Below are positions 1 through 8,388 of a stretch of DNA of 64,000 nucleotides, in pieces. The DNA comes from Parashewanella curva. GTDB lineage: Bacteria > Pseudomonadota > Gammaproteobacteria > Enterobacterales > Shewanellaceae. Made by a program: the position numbers and the translations under genes. Positions within the stretch are counted from its first letter, which is position 1; each line of letters opens with the position of its first letter. The stretch covers positions 18,327 through 82,326 of the forward strand of contig NZ_ML014766.1 in NCBI RefSeq assembly GCF_003675895.1. The letters are read 5' to 3'. The notes under the pieces are model-generated. The model was not told the DNA's origin and did no database searches. It was given only the letters and a program-made list of their open reading frames with translations.

Positions 1-239
1 TTTAGTACATCTGCAACATTGATAGCACCTGTTGCCATGATTTCTGCACGACCAATAGAGGTAATTGGAGTTACCGTTTCTATGTCAGTTCTTTGAATAC
101 GTGAACCAGTTACTTCGATGCGCTCTACTTTAGCGCCATCTTCCTCAGCCAAAACTGCTGTAGAAGTAAATGCCGCCGTAGCAGCACCGCCAATCAATGC
201 AAACTTCACTGATTTAGCTAATAAATTATTTTTAAGCAT
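1..239 (-). CDS. TonB-dependent outer-membrane receptor, N-terminal part only
   Basis: Only the first 79 codons lie inside the window; the gene runs off the left edge. The ATG at 239 follows a good Shine-Dalgarno (AGGGAGA about 6 bases upstream). The product opens with a lysine and a long hydrophobic stretch rich in Ala and Gly ending in VLAEEDG, a typical Sec signal peptide. It is followed by VERIEVTGSRIQR, which matches the TonB-box/plug start of siderophore, vitamin or carbohydrate receptors, and by plug-like sequence. Such receptors import large substrates across the outer membrane using TonB energy. The substrate cannot be told from this fragment. Confidence 0.8.
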   Translation of the reverse strand, partial: MLKNNLLAKSVKFALIGGAATAAFTSTAVLAEEDGAKVERIEVTGSRIQRTDIETVTPITSIGRAEIMATGAINVADVL

Positions 240-587
240 TGTCTATCTCCCTGGACATTTTATGTCTTTATAGTTTTCTGCCTGTTTTGAATTGCACCAA
301 ATTAGGCAGTTCACTCAACTTAAAACTGCAACTTGCGTCACATAAATTTGTTGAATGACGCAATAAAATCATATTTGAAACATTTAAGCAACATCAGGCG
401 CGAAAAATATTTCACTTTTGAAATAAATTATTTTTTGCTGTCAGCAAAGAGGGAAAGAACGGTGAGAAACAAGATACGATTACAAGGCTGTATTTGTTGA
501 GTTTTATTTGAAATCAAGCCTAAAATAGAAAAGCTGGAAGGTGATTCCAGCTTTTTAAGATTTTGTTAAATTTATTTTTGCGAGTTA
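240..587. other. Gene-free stretch between receptor and porin
   Basis: This stretch holds the upstream region of the TonB receptor (Shine-Dalgarno near 246-252 on the minus strand) and the porin terminator at 529-556. The middle part is AT-rich with no convincing reading frame, RNA gene or repeat that I can see. Confidence 0.5.
529..556 (-). terminator. Rho-independent terminator of the porin gene
   Basis: AAAAGCTGGAA at 529-539 pairs with TTCCAGCTTTT starting at 545 across a five-base loop. On the minus strand the hairpin is followed by TTTTCTATTTT, just past the porin stop codon. The A/T-rich arms mean it could also work in the other direction. Confidence 0.75.
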
Positions 588-1763
588 TCAAAAACTATAT
601 TTGATACCTATCCCAACTCCATCATCATCTGATGCAGTCATTGCGGCTTCATGTGAACCTTTAAAGTCACTCTTGTCAATGCGACCTTCTAAGTAAACTA
701 ATGTTTGAGGGTCAATTTGATATTGTAAACTTCCGATTACGTTGGCACGTTTGAACGTGTCACCGTCATAGGCTTGTTTATAATCATCTCCTGCATTTAA
801 TACATCGTACTGAACATAAAAACGTAGGCCGTTATCCATTAAATACGATGCCGCGGCTTCAACACCTTTTGAGCTTGGGATCATGCGTCCGATGTTATCA
901 ACATCATGGAATGTCGTTTGATTATAATTTGCGGCGGCATAGAAACCAGGTGCATCCCAGTCACCTAATACAATTCCGCCACCATAGATTTTATCTGCAT
1001 CATCTGGCTTTTTGATATTGCTGATTGCGCCATAATCAATGTCGAATTTTCCTCTGTTATAACCAGCTGTTAACGTCACTTGTGGAACAACTTGATAGCG
1101 TAAGCCAATTCCGTAGGTATTTTTGTAGGTTATGTTCGCCGGTAAAGCGTGAGTTGGAAATGGTGAATCTTTAGATGTAGGATCGATGCTGAAAGAGTTT
1201 TCTTTAACTTGTGCTTGAATCGCAACACTCAGATTACCAAAGGTATTTCGATACTGAATGGTTTGATCACTGCGACCAACACCGTTTACACCACCATCAC
1301 CTTTGAATGTGTATACACCAGCAGCTAGACCATCCCAGATAGCTCCATTATCGGTGTCTTTAACAACATCCCACCATGCGCCGTACATTTTACCAATGGC
1401 TAAGCTACCATATACCGGATGAGAGACTCCTACAAAGCCTAAACGGTTATAGAAAAAATCACTTTTTTGATCAGAGACTAAAGCATCATTGTTTACTTTA
1501 AGTTCGGGTTGACCTGCTAGATTAACGCCCCACTCGTATGTGCCAAACACATTCCAATTATTTTGCAGCTTGTGTGCAAAATCGAGGTGAACTTTACTGC
1601 CACCATTAATAGCTTCAGTTTTGCTGTTAGTGTTTACGACTGCGGCTCCTATTGCACCTGAGCCTGTTATCGATGTATTGCCGTTATCATATAACTGAGC
1701 TGCAAACACAACAGGTGACAGCATTAAACCCGCTACAGCAGTTGCCAATAAAGATTTTTTCAT
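588..1763 (-). CDS. Outer-membrane porin (Gram-negative general porin type)
   Basis: The 391-residue product has an N-terminal signal peptide (MKKSLLATAVAGLMLSPVVFA, cleavage before AQLYDN) and ends in Tyr-Ser-Phe, the terminal aromatic used by the BAM machinery. The body is rich in alternating polar and aromatic beta strands, with blocks such as RLGFVGVSHPVYGSLAIGK and GIGLRYQVVPQVTLTAGYN that are characteristic of the OmpC/OmpF-like 16-strand porin fold. It probably forms a trimeric channel for small solutes. It has its own terminator and stands alone between a TonB receptor and polB, so nothing nearby indicates a specific substrate. Confidence 0.85.
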   Translation of the reverse strand: MKKSLLATAVAGLMLSPVVFAAQLYDNGNTSITGSGAIGAAVVNTNSKTEAINGGSKVHLDFAHKLQNNWNVFGTYEWGVNLAGQPELKVNNDALVSDQKSDFFYNRLGFVGVSHPVYGSLAIGKMYGAWWDVVKDTDNGAIWDGLAAGVYTFKGDGGVNGVGRSDQTIQYRNTFGNLSVAIQAQVKENSFSIDPTSKDSPFPTHALPANITYKNTYGIGLRYQVVPQVTLTAGYNRGKFDIDYGAISNIKKPDDADKIYGGGIVLGDWDAPGFYAAANYNQTTFHDVDNIGRMIPSSKGVEAAASYLMDNGLRFYVQYDVLNAGDDYKQAYDGDTFKRANVIGSLQYQIDPQTLVYLEGRIDKSDFKGSHEAAMTASDDDGVGIGIKYSF

Positions 1764-1882
1764 ATTGAGTGACCTTTTAAATACAGTTAAATGCGTTGTT
1801 TCTTATAACAAAAGCATATAGGCACTCCAAGATAATGAAATTAAACTTTATTAATGTAAGTTACGGTTTTCATTAAAAGATT

Positions 1883-4234
1883 TCATATTAAACTCAACTG
1901 ATTGCTTAGAACTTCTACCAAACTCTCTTCAGTTACATCAAAAATAGGCTCCGCTATTGGTTTAATTTGCTTGTCTATGTAATAGTCATAATCAATTGGT
2001 GATGTTTTGTGATATACAGACTCTGCGCCTGAGATAGTGTTTATATATTCAATTTTACAGCCACGCTTACTGAATTTTTTATCTCCAGTTAATGCGAGTA
2101 GATGATTTGCGACTTTAACATGAGGGGAAGATTTAGCGGTGTAATCCTCGAGTGGTCTAGTAAGTTTTCTAATAAAAATTAGCTCATTATCTAATTCACC
2201 ATTTTTTAATTGCGTAAGCTGTTCACTCAAATAATGACTTAATGGCTTACCAGAAAACAATCTATCAAATAGTTCAAATTGGATCCTTCTTGCAATTTTA
2301 CTCCAATCTTGTCGAACATTTTCCATTCCTTTAAACGATAAAGTAAGTTGCTTATTTTTATCTCGATATTGTCCTACATATCGTTTTTTACTTCCTTGCT
2401 CAGATCCTCGTAATGTTGGCATGAAGAATTGTTCATAATGTTTTTCGAACTCAAGCACTAAAAAACTGTCAAGTTGATACTCTTTTTGTAGTTTTTTCTG
2501 CCAGTTACAATTAACTTTTTTTACTAGATCGTTTCCAATCTTTGAAAAATTAGCATCAATATCTTCAACCCAAACGAAGGTAGAGTCCGTATCCCCGTAG
2601 ATCACCTTGTAACCTAACTCTTCTATCCACACTCTTGTTTGCTTCATGATCTCATGACCACGCATGGTGATTGAGCTTGCTAATTTTGCATCATGGAAAA
2701 CACAGCCCGTCGAGCCAAGCACCCCATACATTGAGTTCATAATGATTTTGATGGCTTGTGATAATGGCTGATTATTTTCTTTTTTAGCTAAGTCGCGCTG
2801 TACATCAAGGTTGGCAATGAGACTAGGTAGAATGGAGTTATGTCGATGAAATTCGGCTCCCAAGAATCCGGATACTCTTTCTTCTAACTCAGCTTCTTGT
2901 CCTTCGATCAACCCTTTGGGGTCGATTAAGAAAGTACGAATAATGGATGGATATAAGCTTTTAAAATCTAAAACTAGTACATTTTTGTACAAACCAGGAA
3001 CTGAAGCCATCACGTATCCGCCAGGGCTTTCTAAGCCCTGACTTGCTGGAAACTGAGGTGCAACATAACCACTACGATGTAAGTGAGGAAGATACAGGTT
3101 GTTAAATGCAGCTACAGATGCACCAACTCGCCCAAGTTCTAAACCTGTCAATTCACTACGAGCGATAGCAAATTGCCATAGCTGAGTATTTTCGAAGATT
3201 TCCCAAACTAACCGACAATCAGTAAGGTTGTAGTGTGCCAGTGCTAACTTGTCTTGATGAAATAATTCAGTAATTCTGTTTCCACGATTTTTTACTTCAT
3301 CGATCGCTTTGCCCTCTCCTAGCAATTGCTGAGACACAAACTCTAAAGAGAAACTATCGAATTGATAAAACGCCGCTTTTAGCCAGTCAATCCCATCTAA
3401 AACGACTCTTCCGGGCAGCGACAAAGTTTCTGGTCGATGCTTATTCTCGACTTTCCATGTTAACAGACTACTTTTTCGTCCTAATGTGAGAGGGATGCCG
3501 TGAAGCTTGGCTCGGCGATATAACAAGCTTAAGTCAAATGTCACTACAGCCCAGCCAATGATGATGTCTGGATCATGCTCAGTAAACCAATCCAATAATG
3601 CGAAGATCAATTGCCGTTCATCGTTTACATAATGTAAATATTCTGGGCTGCCTTCAACGTCTTCCCCAACCATAAAAACGGATTGGTGCGTTTCACTATA
3701 AAGGCCTACAGAATACAATTCACCTTCCATTGAACATTCAAAATCAAGCGATACACTTTTTAACTTAACGTCCGTCTTTTCTATCGCTTTCCTTGCTTTT
3801 TCAGCAGTAAATCTAGCCGTATTATCACTTGAGGGCTCAAATTGACCAATAAAGTCGACATCAAATGCAATAAAGCGCTCGATAAGAAAACGATGTTCGG
3901 GCCGAATATCCGCTTCAAATAACGCAATGTTATATTCAGTTGAAATGCGTCTCAGTAGGGTCATATCTCGGCTTGATTTAACATACAGTGCACATACAGG
4001 TTGAAGAGTAAAACTTCTCAGCTCGACAGCCTGAGCCTGAAAATGAACGGAAGATGCTACTTTCTTTAGTTCAAGCAAATCACTTTGATGGCAAAAGCAA
4101 ACCCAATCAGCCGCAGCAACATCGACCTGAACACAGCCTTGCTCAGTCGCTATAAAGTATTCCAAAAAGTTCTGTTTATCGAGATTTTTCAATCGACGAG
4201 TTAATACTTTACCTGTGATAATTTGCTGGGGCAT
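1883..4234 (-). CDS. polB: DNA polymerase II (B family)
   Basis: This is the damage-inducible B-family polymerase used in replication restart and translesion bypass. I chose the ATG at 4234, which gives 783 residues, the length of the E. coli enzyme, and is preceded by AGGTGA; an upstream TTG at 4261 would add nine residues. Exonuclease motif I (DFE, 164-166) and motif III (YNLTD, 335-339) are present. Exo II reads GWAVVTFD (227-234), with Ala where the family usually has Asn. Polymerase motif A (DFKSLYPSI, 423-431), motif B (KIIMNSMYG) and motif C (YGDTDS, 546-551) are intact. A consensus LexA box lies upstream. Confidence 0.95.
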   Translation of the reverse strand: MPQQIITGKVLTRRLKNLDKQNFLEYFIATEQGCVQVDVAAADWVCFCHQSDLLELKKVASSVHFQAQAVELRSFTLQPVCALYVKSSRDMTLLRRISTEYNIALFEADIRPEHRFLIERFIAFDVDFIGQFEPSSDNTARFTAEKARKAIEKTDVKLKSVSLDFECSMEGELYSVGLYSETHQSVFMVGEDVEGSPEYLHYVNDERQLIFALLDWFTEHDPDIIIGWAVVTFDLSLLYRRAKLHGIPLTLGRKSSLLTWKVENKHRPETLSLPGRVVLDGIDWLKAAFYQFDSFSLEFVSQQLLGEGKAIDEVKNRGNRITELFHQDKLALAHYNLTDCRLVWEIFENTQLWQFAIARSELTGLELGRVGASVAAFNNLYLPHLHRSGYVAPQFPASQGLESPGGYVMASVPGLYKNVLVLDFKSLYPSIIRTFLIDPKGLIEGQEAELEERVSGFLGAEFHRHNSILPSLIANLDVQRDLAKKENNQPLSQAIKIIMNSMYGVLGSTGCVFHDAKLASSITMRGHEIMKQTRVWIEELGYKVIYGDTDSTFVWVEDIDANFSKIGNDLVKKVNCNWQKKLQKEYQLDSFLVLEFEKHYEQFFMPTLRGSEQGSKKRYVGQYRDKNKQLTLSFKGMENVRQDWSKIARRIQFELFDRLFSGKPLSHYLSEQLTQLKNGELDNELIFIRKLTRPLEDYTAKSSPHVKVANHLLALTGDKKFSKRGCKIEYINTISGAESVYHKTSPIDYDYYIDKQIKPIAEPIFDVTEESLVEVLSNQLSLI

Positions 4235-4290
4235 TTGTACGGTCACCTGAGTGCAAACCAAAAAATTCTAATAAGCATTTTGCACTAAAC

Positions 4291-4306
4291 CTGTTAATAT
4301 ATACAG
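4291..4306. promoter_or_regulatory. LexA (SOS) box upstream of polB
   Basis: CTGTTAATATATACAG is a full CTGT-N8-ACAG palindrome with an all-AT spacer, as in the gammaproteobacterial LexA consensus. It lies 57 bases upstream of the chosen polB start, a normal operator position. It is about 310 bases from the divergent dinG start, so control of dinG from it is doubtful. Confidence 0.8.
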
Positions 4307-4350
4307 TTATATAATTTCCTGAACCACCATGAAATTCAGCGTGCTTCGCT

Positions 4351-4460
4351 GTCACTCCTGCGAAAGCGGGAGTCTAGTGCCTTTGTTTGTTCTTAAAAGT
4401 CGCTGGATGATCGACATAAAAAGCTGTCGTTATTTCATTTCCTGCCTTCGCAGGTATGAC
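4351..4460. repeat. Small palindromic repeat element with imperfect 20-base inverted ends
   Basis: The left end GTCACTCCTGCGAAAGCGGG and the right end CCTGCCTTCGCAGGTATGAC are inverted relatives with a few mismatches; the right half itself contains the palindrome CCTGCCTTCGCAGG. The same right-end sequence recurs exactly at 33714-33733. This looks like a REP-type intergenic repeat, and no protein is encoded. It sits between polB and dinG. Confidence 0.6.
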
Positions 4461-4615
4461 AATTATTAAGTGTCGATTTATTAGTGAATTATCACACTAG
4501 CTAGTATTTGGCTGAATTTGATAGATAATCAGGTACAATTTTAAAGTAATGGAATGTAGTTTTTAGATAAAACTGAAGCTGCTGAACCAATAACGGACAA
4601 TACTGCTACTTACTT

Positions 4616-6688
4616 ATGCTCACAACCAAAATTAAAACTCGTATTCGAGCTATATACAAAGACATAGCTGCCGCGTTACCGAACTTTGTATCTCGTCGTG
4701 AGCAAAACTACATGGTAGCGGAAATATCTAAAACCCTTGCCGGCGAATATGATAAGCATCGCCGAATTGTTGTGGTTGAAGCGGGAACAGGGATTGGTAA
4801 ATCCCTTTCTTATTTATTGGGCACAATCCCCCTAGCCTTAGAGCAAAAAAAGAAAGTCATCATTGCAACTGCAACCGTGGCTCTGCAAGAACAACTACTT
4901 CATAAAGATATTCCATTTTTTCACCAGCAAGCTGAGTTAGGCTTTAAGTTTGGCTTGGTTAAAGGGCGTCAGCGTTATGTGTGTTTGTCAAAGCTGGAAA
5001 TGATGATTGGCTCTGAGTCCGGTGGTCAAGTTGCAATGTGGCAGACTAAGCCTGAACAATCGCAAATCAAATTGCTCGAACAGTTATTAAAAGATTTCCA
5101 TGAGGGAAAATGGAACGGTGAAATTGATACCTTAAAGCGCCCTATTCCTGATCATCTTTGGCAACAAATATCTTCCGACAAACACTCTTGTCATCGTATG
5201 CAGCCAAATCACCGACTTTGCCCGTTTCATTCGGCACGCGATGAAATGGATACATGGGACGTACTGATCGTTAACCATAGCTTGCTGTTTGCAGATCTTG
5301 AACTTGGCGGTGGCGTAATATTGCCTGATCCAGAAGAAAGCTATTACGTGATTGACGAAGCACACCACTTGCCCTCTGTTGCACGTGATTTTAGTAGTGC
5401 GCAATCTACCGTAAAAGCAACGGCCGATTGGCTAGAAAAGCTGATGAAAACGGTTTCCAAGCTACAAAATCAAATAAAAAGTGATTCCGTCATTTCACCC
5501 GCGCAAAATTTACAAGATCACATTGCTGAGATGATGTCAGGTTCGAAACTTGTTGCACAGTTTTTTGATTCTCATCTAAAGCTATTTAATAACCAAGAAT
5601 CTCGCTGGCGATTTGAACACGGTAAGATCCCTGAGCAACTAAAAATTCCAGCCGAGAATTTAGCCACGGCTTCAAACTCAGCTGTTAAGCAATTTGCCAA
5701 AATCCAAAGCGTTTTAAACGAAGCGATAAAGGATGGTGAAATTCCCAAGCATCAAGCTGAAGCCTTACTCACCGAAACTGGATTTATGATGCAGCGCTTA
5801 GAAGGCGTGAGCAAACTCTGGAAGGCCATGGCTAAGGAAGATTCAGCCAAAGGTGCTCCTTCGGCTCGATGGGCTGAGCTACTAACCGCAAAACAAGGTG
5901 ATTACTTACTTCAGGCCTCGCCTATTGAAGTCGGCTTTATGCTTGAGAACTTATTGTGGCAAAAAGCCGCTGGAGTTGTGCTATGTAGTGCAACGCTTCG
6001 TGCGTTAAATAAGTTCGATCATTTTTGTCATCAAGTTGGCTTAACCTTAAATGATGGAAGCCGCTACTTGGCTTTACAATCGCCATTTGATTATGAAAAC
6101 AATGGCACTCTGTATATTCCTAAGATGGAATGTGAACCAACTGATGATCATTTTACTCAAGAATTAGCCAACAAAATCTTAGAGCTGGTAGAAGACGAAA
6201 CTGCAACCCTGGTTTTATTTGCGTCCTATTGGCAGATGGATAAAGTCAGTGAACTATTAGAGTCAAAACTAAAAGTACCGCTATTGATCCAAGGCTCTTC
6301 TCCAAGACAAGAGCTTTTAAAGCAACATTTACAACGCTGTGATAACAACAAACCCAGTATTATTTTTGGTACTGGTAGCTTCTCAGAAGGGCTAGACTTA
6401 CCCGGCGACTACTTAACTAACTTAATTGTCACCAAATTACCTTTTGCAGTACCAACCTCACCTGTTGAACAAGCCCATGCTGAGTACATCAAGCTCAAAG
6501 GTGGTAACCCGTTTCTACAATTAACCGTACCCGATGCTTCTCGAAAGCTTATTCAAAGTTGTGGTCGCTTATTAAGAAAAGAGCAAGACTATGGACGTGT
6601 CACCATTCTTGATAAACGCTTATTAACCAAACGCTATGGCAAATCACTGTTAGATGCGCTGCCACCTTTTCGAAGAGTGATTGAGTAA
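4616..6688 (+). CDS. dinG: DinG/YoaA-family ATP-dependent DNA helicase
   Basis: This is an XPD-like superfamily 2, 5'-3' helicase predicted to unwind damaged or R-loop DNA. The 690-residue protein has Walker A GTGIGKS (57-63), a DEAH box (247-250) and C-terminal helicase motifs (GTGSFSEGLDLPG and SCGRLLRKEQDYGRV). Iron-sulphur-type cysteines are visible at 123, 192 and 202. The fourth ligand found in E. coli DinG (C199, between C194 and C205) has no clear cysteine here; the intervening stretch is HRMQPNHRL. The stop codon abuts the next start (TAAATG), so it heads an operon with yfcA and priC. No LexA box lies close to it. Confidence 0.88.
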   Translation: MLTTKIKTRIRAIYKDIAAALPNFVSRREQNYMVAEISKTLAGEYDKHRRIVVVEAGTGIGKSLSYLLGTIPLALEQKKKVIIATATVALQEQLLHKDIPFFHQQAELGFKFGLVKGRQRYVCLSKLEMMIGSESGGQVAMWQTKPEQSQIKLLEQLLKDFHEGKWNGEIDTLKRPIPDHLWQQISSDKHSCHRMQPNHRLCPFHSARDEMDTWDVLIVNHSLLFADLELGGGVILPDPEESYYVIDEAHHLPSVARDFSSAQSTVKATADWLEKLMKTVSKLQNQIKSDSVISPAQNLQDHIAEMMSGSKLVAQFFDSHLKLFNNQESRWRFEHGKIPEQLKIPAENLATASNSAVKQFAKIQSVLNEAIKDGEIPKHQAEALLTETGFMMQRLEGVSKLWKAMAKEDSAKGAPSARWAELLTAKQGDYLLQASPIEVGFMLENLLWQKAAGVVLCSATLRALNKFDHFCHQVGLTLNDGSRYLALQSPFDYENNGTLYIPKMECEPTDDHFTQELANKILELVEDETATLVLFASYWQMDKVSELLESKLKVPLLIQGSSPRQELLKQHLQRCDNNKPSIIFGTGSFSEGLDLPGDYLTNLIVTKLPFAVPTSPVEQAHAEYIKLKGGNPFLQLTVPDASRKLIQSCGRLLRKEQDYGRVTILDKRLLTKRYGKSLLDALPPFRRVIE

Positions 6689-7456
6689 ATGTTATTAGAA
6701 ACCAGTCATTGGCTGATTTTATCAGGCGTAAGTGTTGCAGCAGGTTTTATTGATGCTGTAGTTGGTGGTGGTGGCTTGCTAACGATACCAGCTTTACTAT
6801 CTGTAGGCTTACCGCCTCATGTTGCTTTGGGCACCAATAAGCTCGCCGCTTGTTTTGGCTCGTTCACATCAGCAATGACTTATTTTAAACAACAGTTTTT
6901 TACTCCATCACTTTGGTACCACACCGCAATTGCCACTTTTATTGGTGCTGTGTGTGGTAGTTTATTAGTACTGGCTATTGATAATTATTGGCTTGAACTT
7001 ATTCTACCCGCCATCATTATTGGCGTTGCACTTTATACCTTATTCAGTCCTAATGCGATTGGTTGTAAAAACGAAGCTTCACCTAAAACTACACCAAACA
7101 AAATCAAACAATGGCTAAGTGGTTTTTTTCTAGGTGGCTATGATGGTTTTGCCGGCCCTGGGATTGGTGCCTTTTGGACAATTACAGTATCAAGACTGTA
7201 TTCACTTCCCACTTTAAATTGCTGTGGGCTAGCTAGAGCCATGACATTAGTGAGTAATATCACGGCCTTAGTGGTATTTATGCTACAGTCTGATGTAATG
7301 TATGAAATTGGGCTATCGATGGGCTTATTTATGATGCTTGGCTCATTTATAGGCGCACGCTTTGCCATTCAGTTTGGTTCCTCTGTGATCAAGCCACTAT
7401 TTATCAGTGTTGTCATCATCATGTCCATTCACCTAGCATGGAGCAATTGGTTTTGA
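6689..7456 (+). CDS. yfcA: TauE/SafE (YfcA-like) membrane transporter
   Basis: The 255-residue protein consists almost entirely of hydrophobic helices (about eight), with the family signature AAGFIDAVVGGGGLLTIPAL near the N terminus and a second, weaker repeat in the C-terminal half (GFFLGGYDGFAGPGIGAFW). Members export or import sulphite, sulphoacetate and similar anions; the actual substrate here is unknown. Translation probably couples to dinG (zero spacing) and to priC (19-base overlap). In enterobacteria yfcA is a neighbour of the aroC/prmB region found about 14 kb away in this window, which supports the name. Confidence 0.85.
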   Translation: MLLETSHWLILSGVSVAAGFIDAVVGGGGLLTIPALLSVGLPPHVALGTNKLAACFGSFTSAMTYFKQQFFTPSLWYHTAIATFIGAVCGSLLVLAIDNYWLELILPAIIIGVALYTLFSPNAIGCKNEASPKTTPNKIKQWLSGFFLGGYDGFAGPGIGAFWTITVSRLYSLPTLNCCGLARAMTLVSNITALVVFMLQSDVMYEIGLSMGLFMMLGSFIGARFAIQFGSSVIKPLFISVVIIMSIHLAWSNWF

Positions 7457-8115
7457 ATTCATTAGCTTTGATCAGCAAGTTAGCACAACAACTAGATAAA
7501 CTAGAGCAAGAAGTACTGCAACATGATTCTAGACTAGCTCAAGGCGAATGTAAGCTTTTGCAAAATACTGACAGATTTAATACCCAGCTTTTCTTACAGA
7601 CAGGAGCAAAACTTCAGCCCTGTATCCAACAAATTCGCTCCCAAATCCAGCAACTAGAAAAGCGTCTTCGAGTGGGTTTAAATAAAGAAACCATTGAGAT
7701 AAGTTGCCAGCAAATACACGACCAATTTTCCGCGGTAAAACGTGCTCTAGCGACGACAAACATCAACCTAAAAGCGGCTCGTCAAGCTAAAGCATCGTCT
7801 AGAGCTAGATATATCAACAAGCAACAAAGAGCACATCAAAACAGCGGATTTGAGTGGATAGCCAGTAATGTCATGCAAAACTCTCACAAATTGTATGATG
7901 AACTAAATAAACATTTAAACTGGGCATCACGAATTGAACAAAAAATTCATGCTCTCGATTTACAATTGTCGACATGCCCTAGCAGAGAAAAGCTCAAATT
8001 ACAGCACGAAATTTTAGAAACACAAAAGCGCTTAGGTAAGTGCCGTCAAGCCATTAGTTACATTGAAGAACGCATTGCGCTATTTGAACGACCGAATGCT
8101 AAAAAAGGTTACTAG
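7438..8115 (+). CDS. priC: Primosomal replication protein N'' (PriC-like)
   Basis: The 225-residue, strongly helical, Lys/Gln-rich protein has an N-terminal pattern of heptad-like Leu/Ile (ISKLAQQLDKLEQEV) and a central QIQQLEKRLRVGLNKETIE segment typical of PriC. PriC remodels stalled forks so that DnaB can be reloaded by the PriC-dependent restart path. It is the third gene of the dinG operon, overlapping yfcA by 19 bases. The stop codon TAG (8113-8115) is formed at the junction with a miniature transposable element, so the original C terminus may have been slightly different. The fold is recognised from pattern only, with no catalytic residues to confirm it. Confidence 0.75.
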   Translation: MEQLVLNSLALISKLAQQLDKLEQEVLQHDSRLAQGECKLLQNTDRFNTQLFLQTGAKLQPCIQQIRSQIQQLEKRLRVGLNKETIEISCQQIHDQFSAVKRALATTNINLKAARQAKASSRARYINKQQRAHQNSGFEWIASNVMQNSHKLYDELNKHLNWASRIEQKIHALDLQLSTCPSREKLKLQHEILETQKRLGKCRQAISYIEERIALFERPNAKKGY

Positions 8116-8379
8116 GGCCTGTTGATCTTTCAGGATTAAGTTTTGTACTATTTGAGCACTTTTCTGTTCAAGGCCTGAGCAGTGAAGCTTAGCCATCTAA
8201 GTAAGCTGCTCACAACACAGAACAATAAGTGCTCAAAAGCATCGAAGACAGCGTAAATTGGTCACTTCTGCTGCGTTATCGTTTGTTTATGTGGAATAAC
8301 CACATCGCACAAACTCCGCCTTGCATAAGATAACCAATTTATCGCAGCAAAAACAATCACGAAAGATCAACAGGCCCTA
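8113..8379. mobile_element. Miniature inverted-repeat element, family A copy 1 (non-coding, TA-flanked)
   Basis: The core at 8115-8377 begins GGGCCTGTTGATCTTTC and ends with its exact reverse complement GAAAGATCAACAGGCCC. It is flanked on both sides by TA (8113-8114 and 8378-8379), the target duplication of IS630/Tc1-mariner-type insertion. Inside are nested inverted repeats: TTGAGCACTT with AAGTGCTCAA, TGAGCAG with CTGCTCA, and CTTAG with CTAAG, so the left half can fold into one long stem. No reading frame is present. A second, slightly longer copy is at 15198-15496. It ends 10 bases before the next start codon. Confidence 0.85.
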
Positions 8380-8388
8380 ATTTTTATT

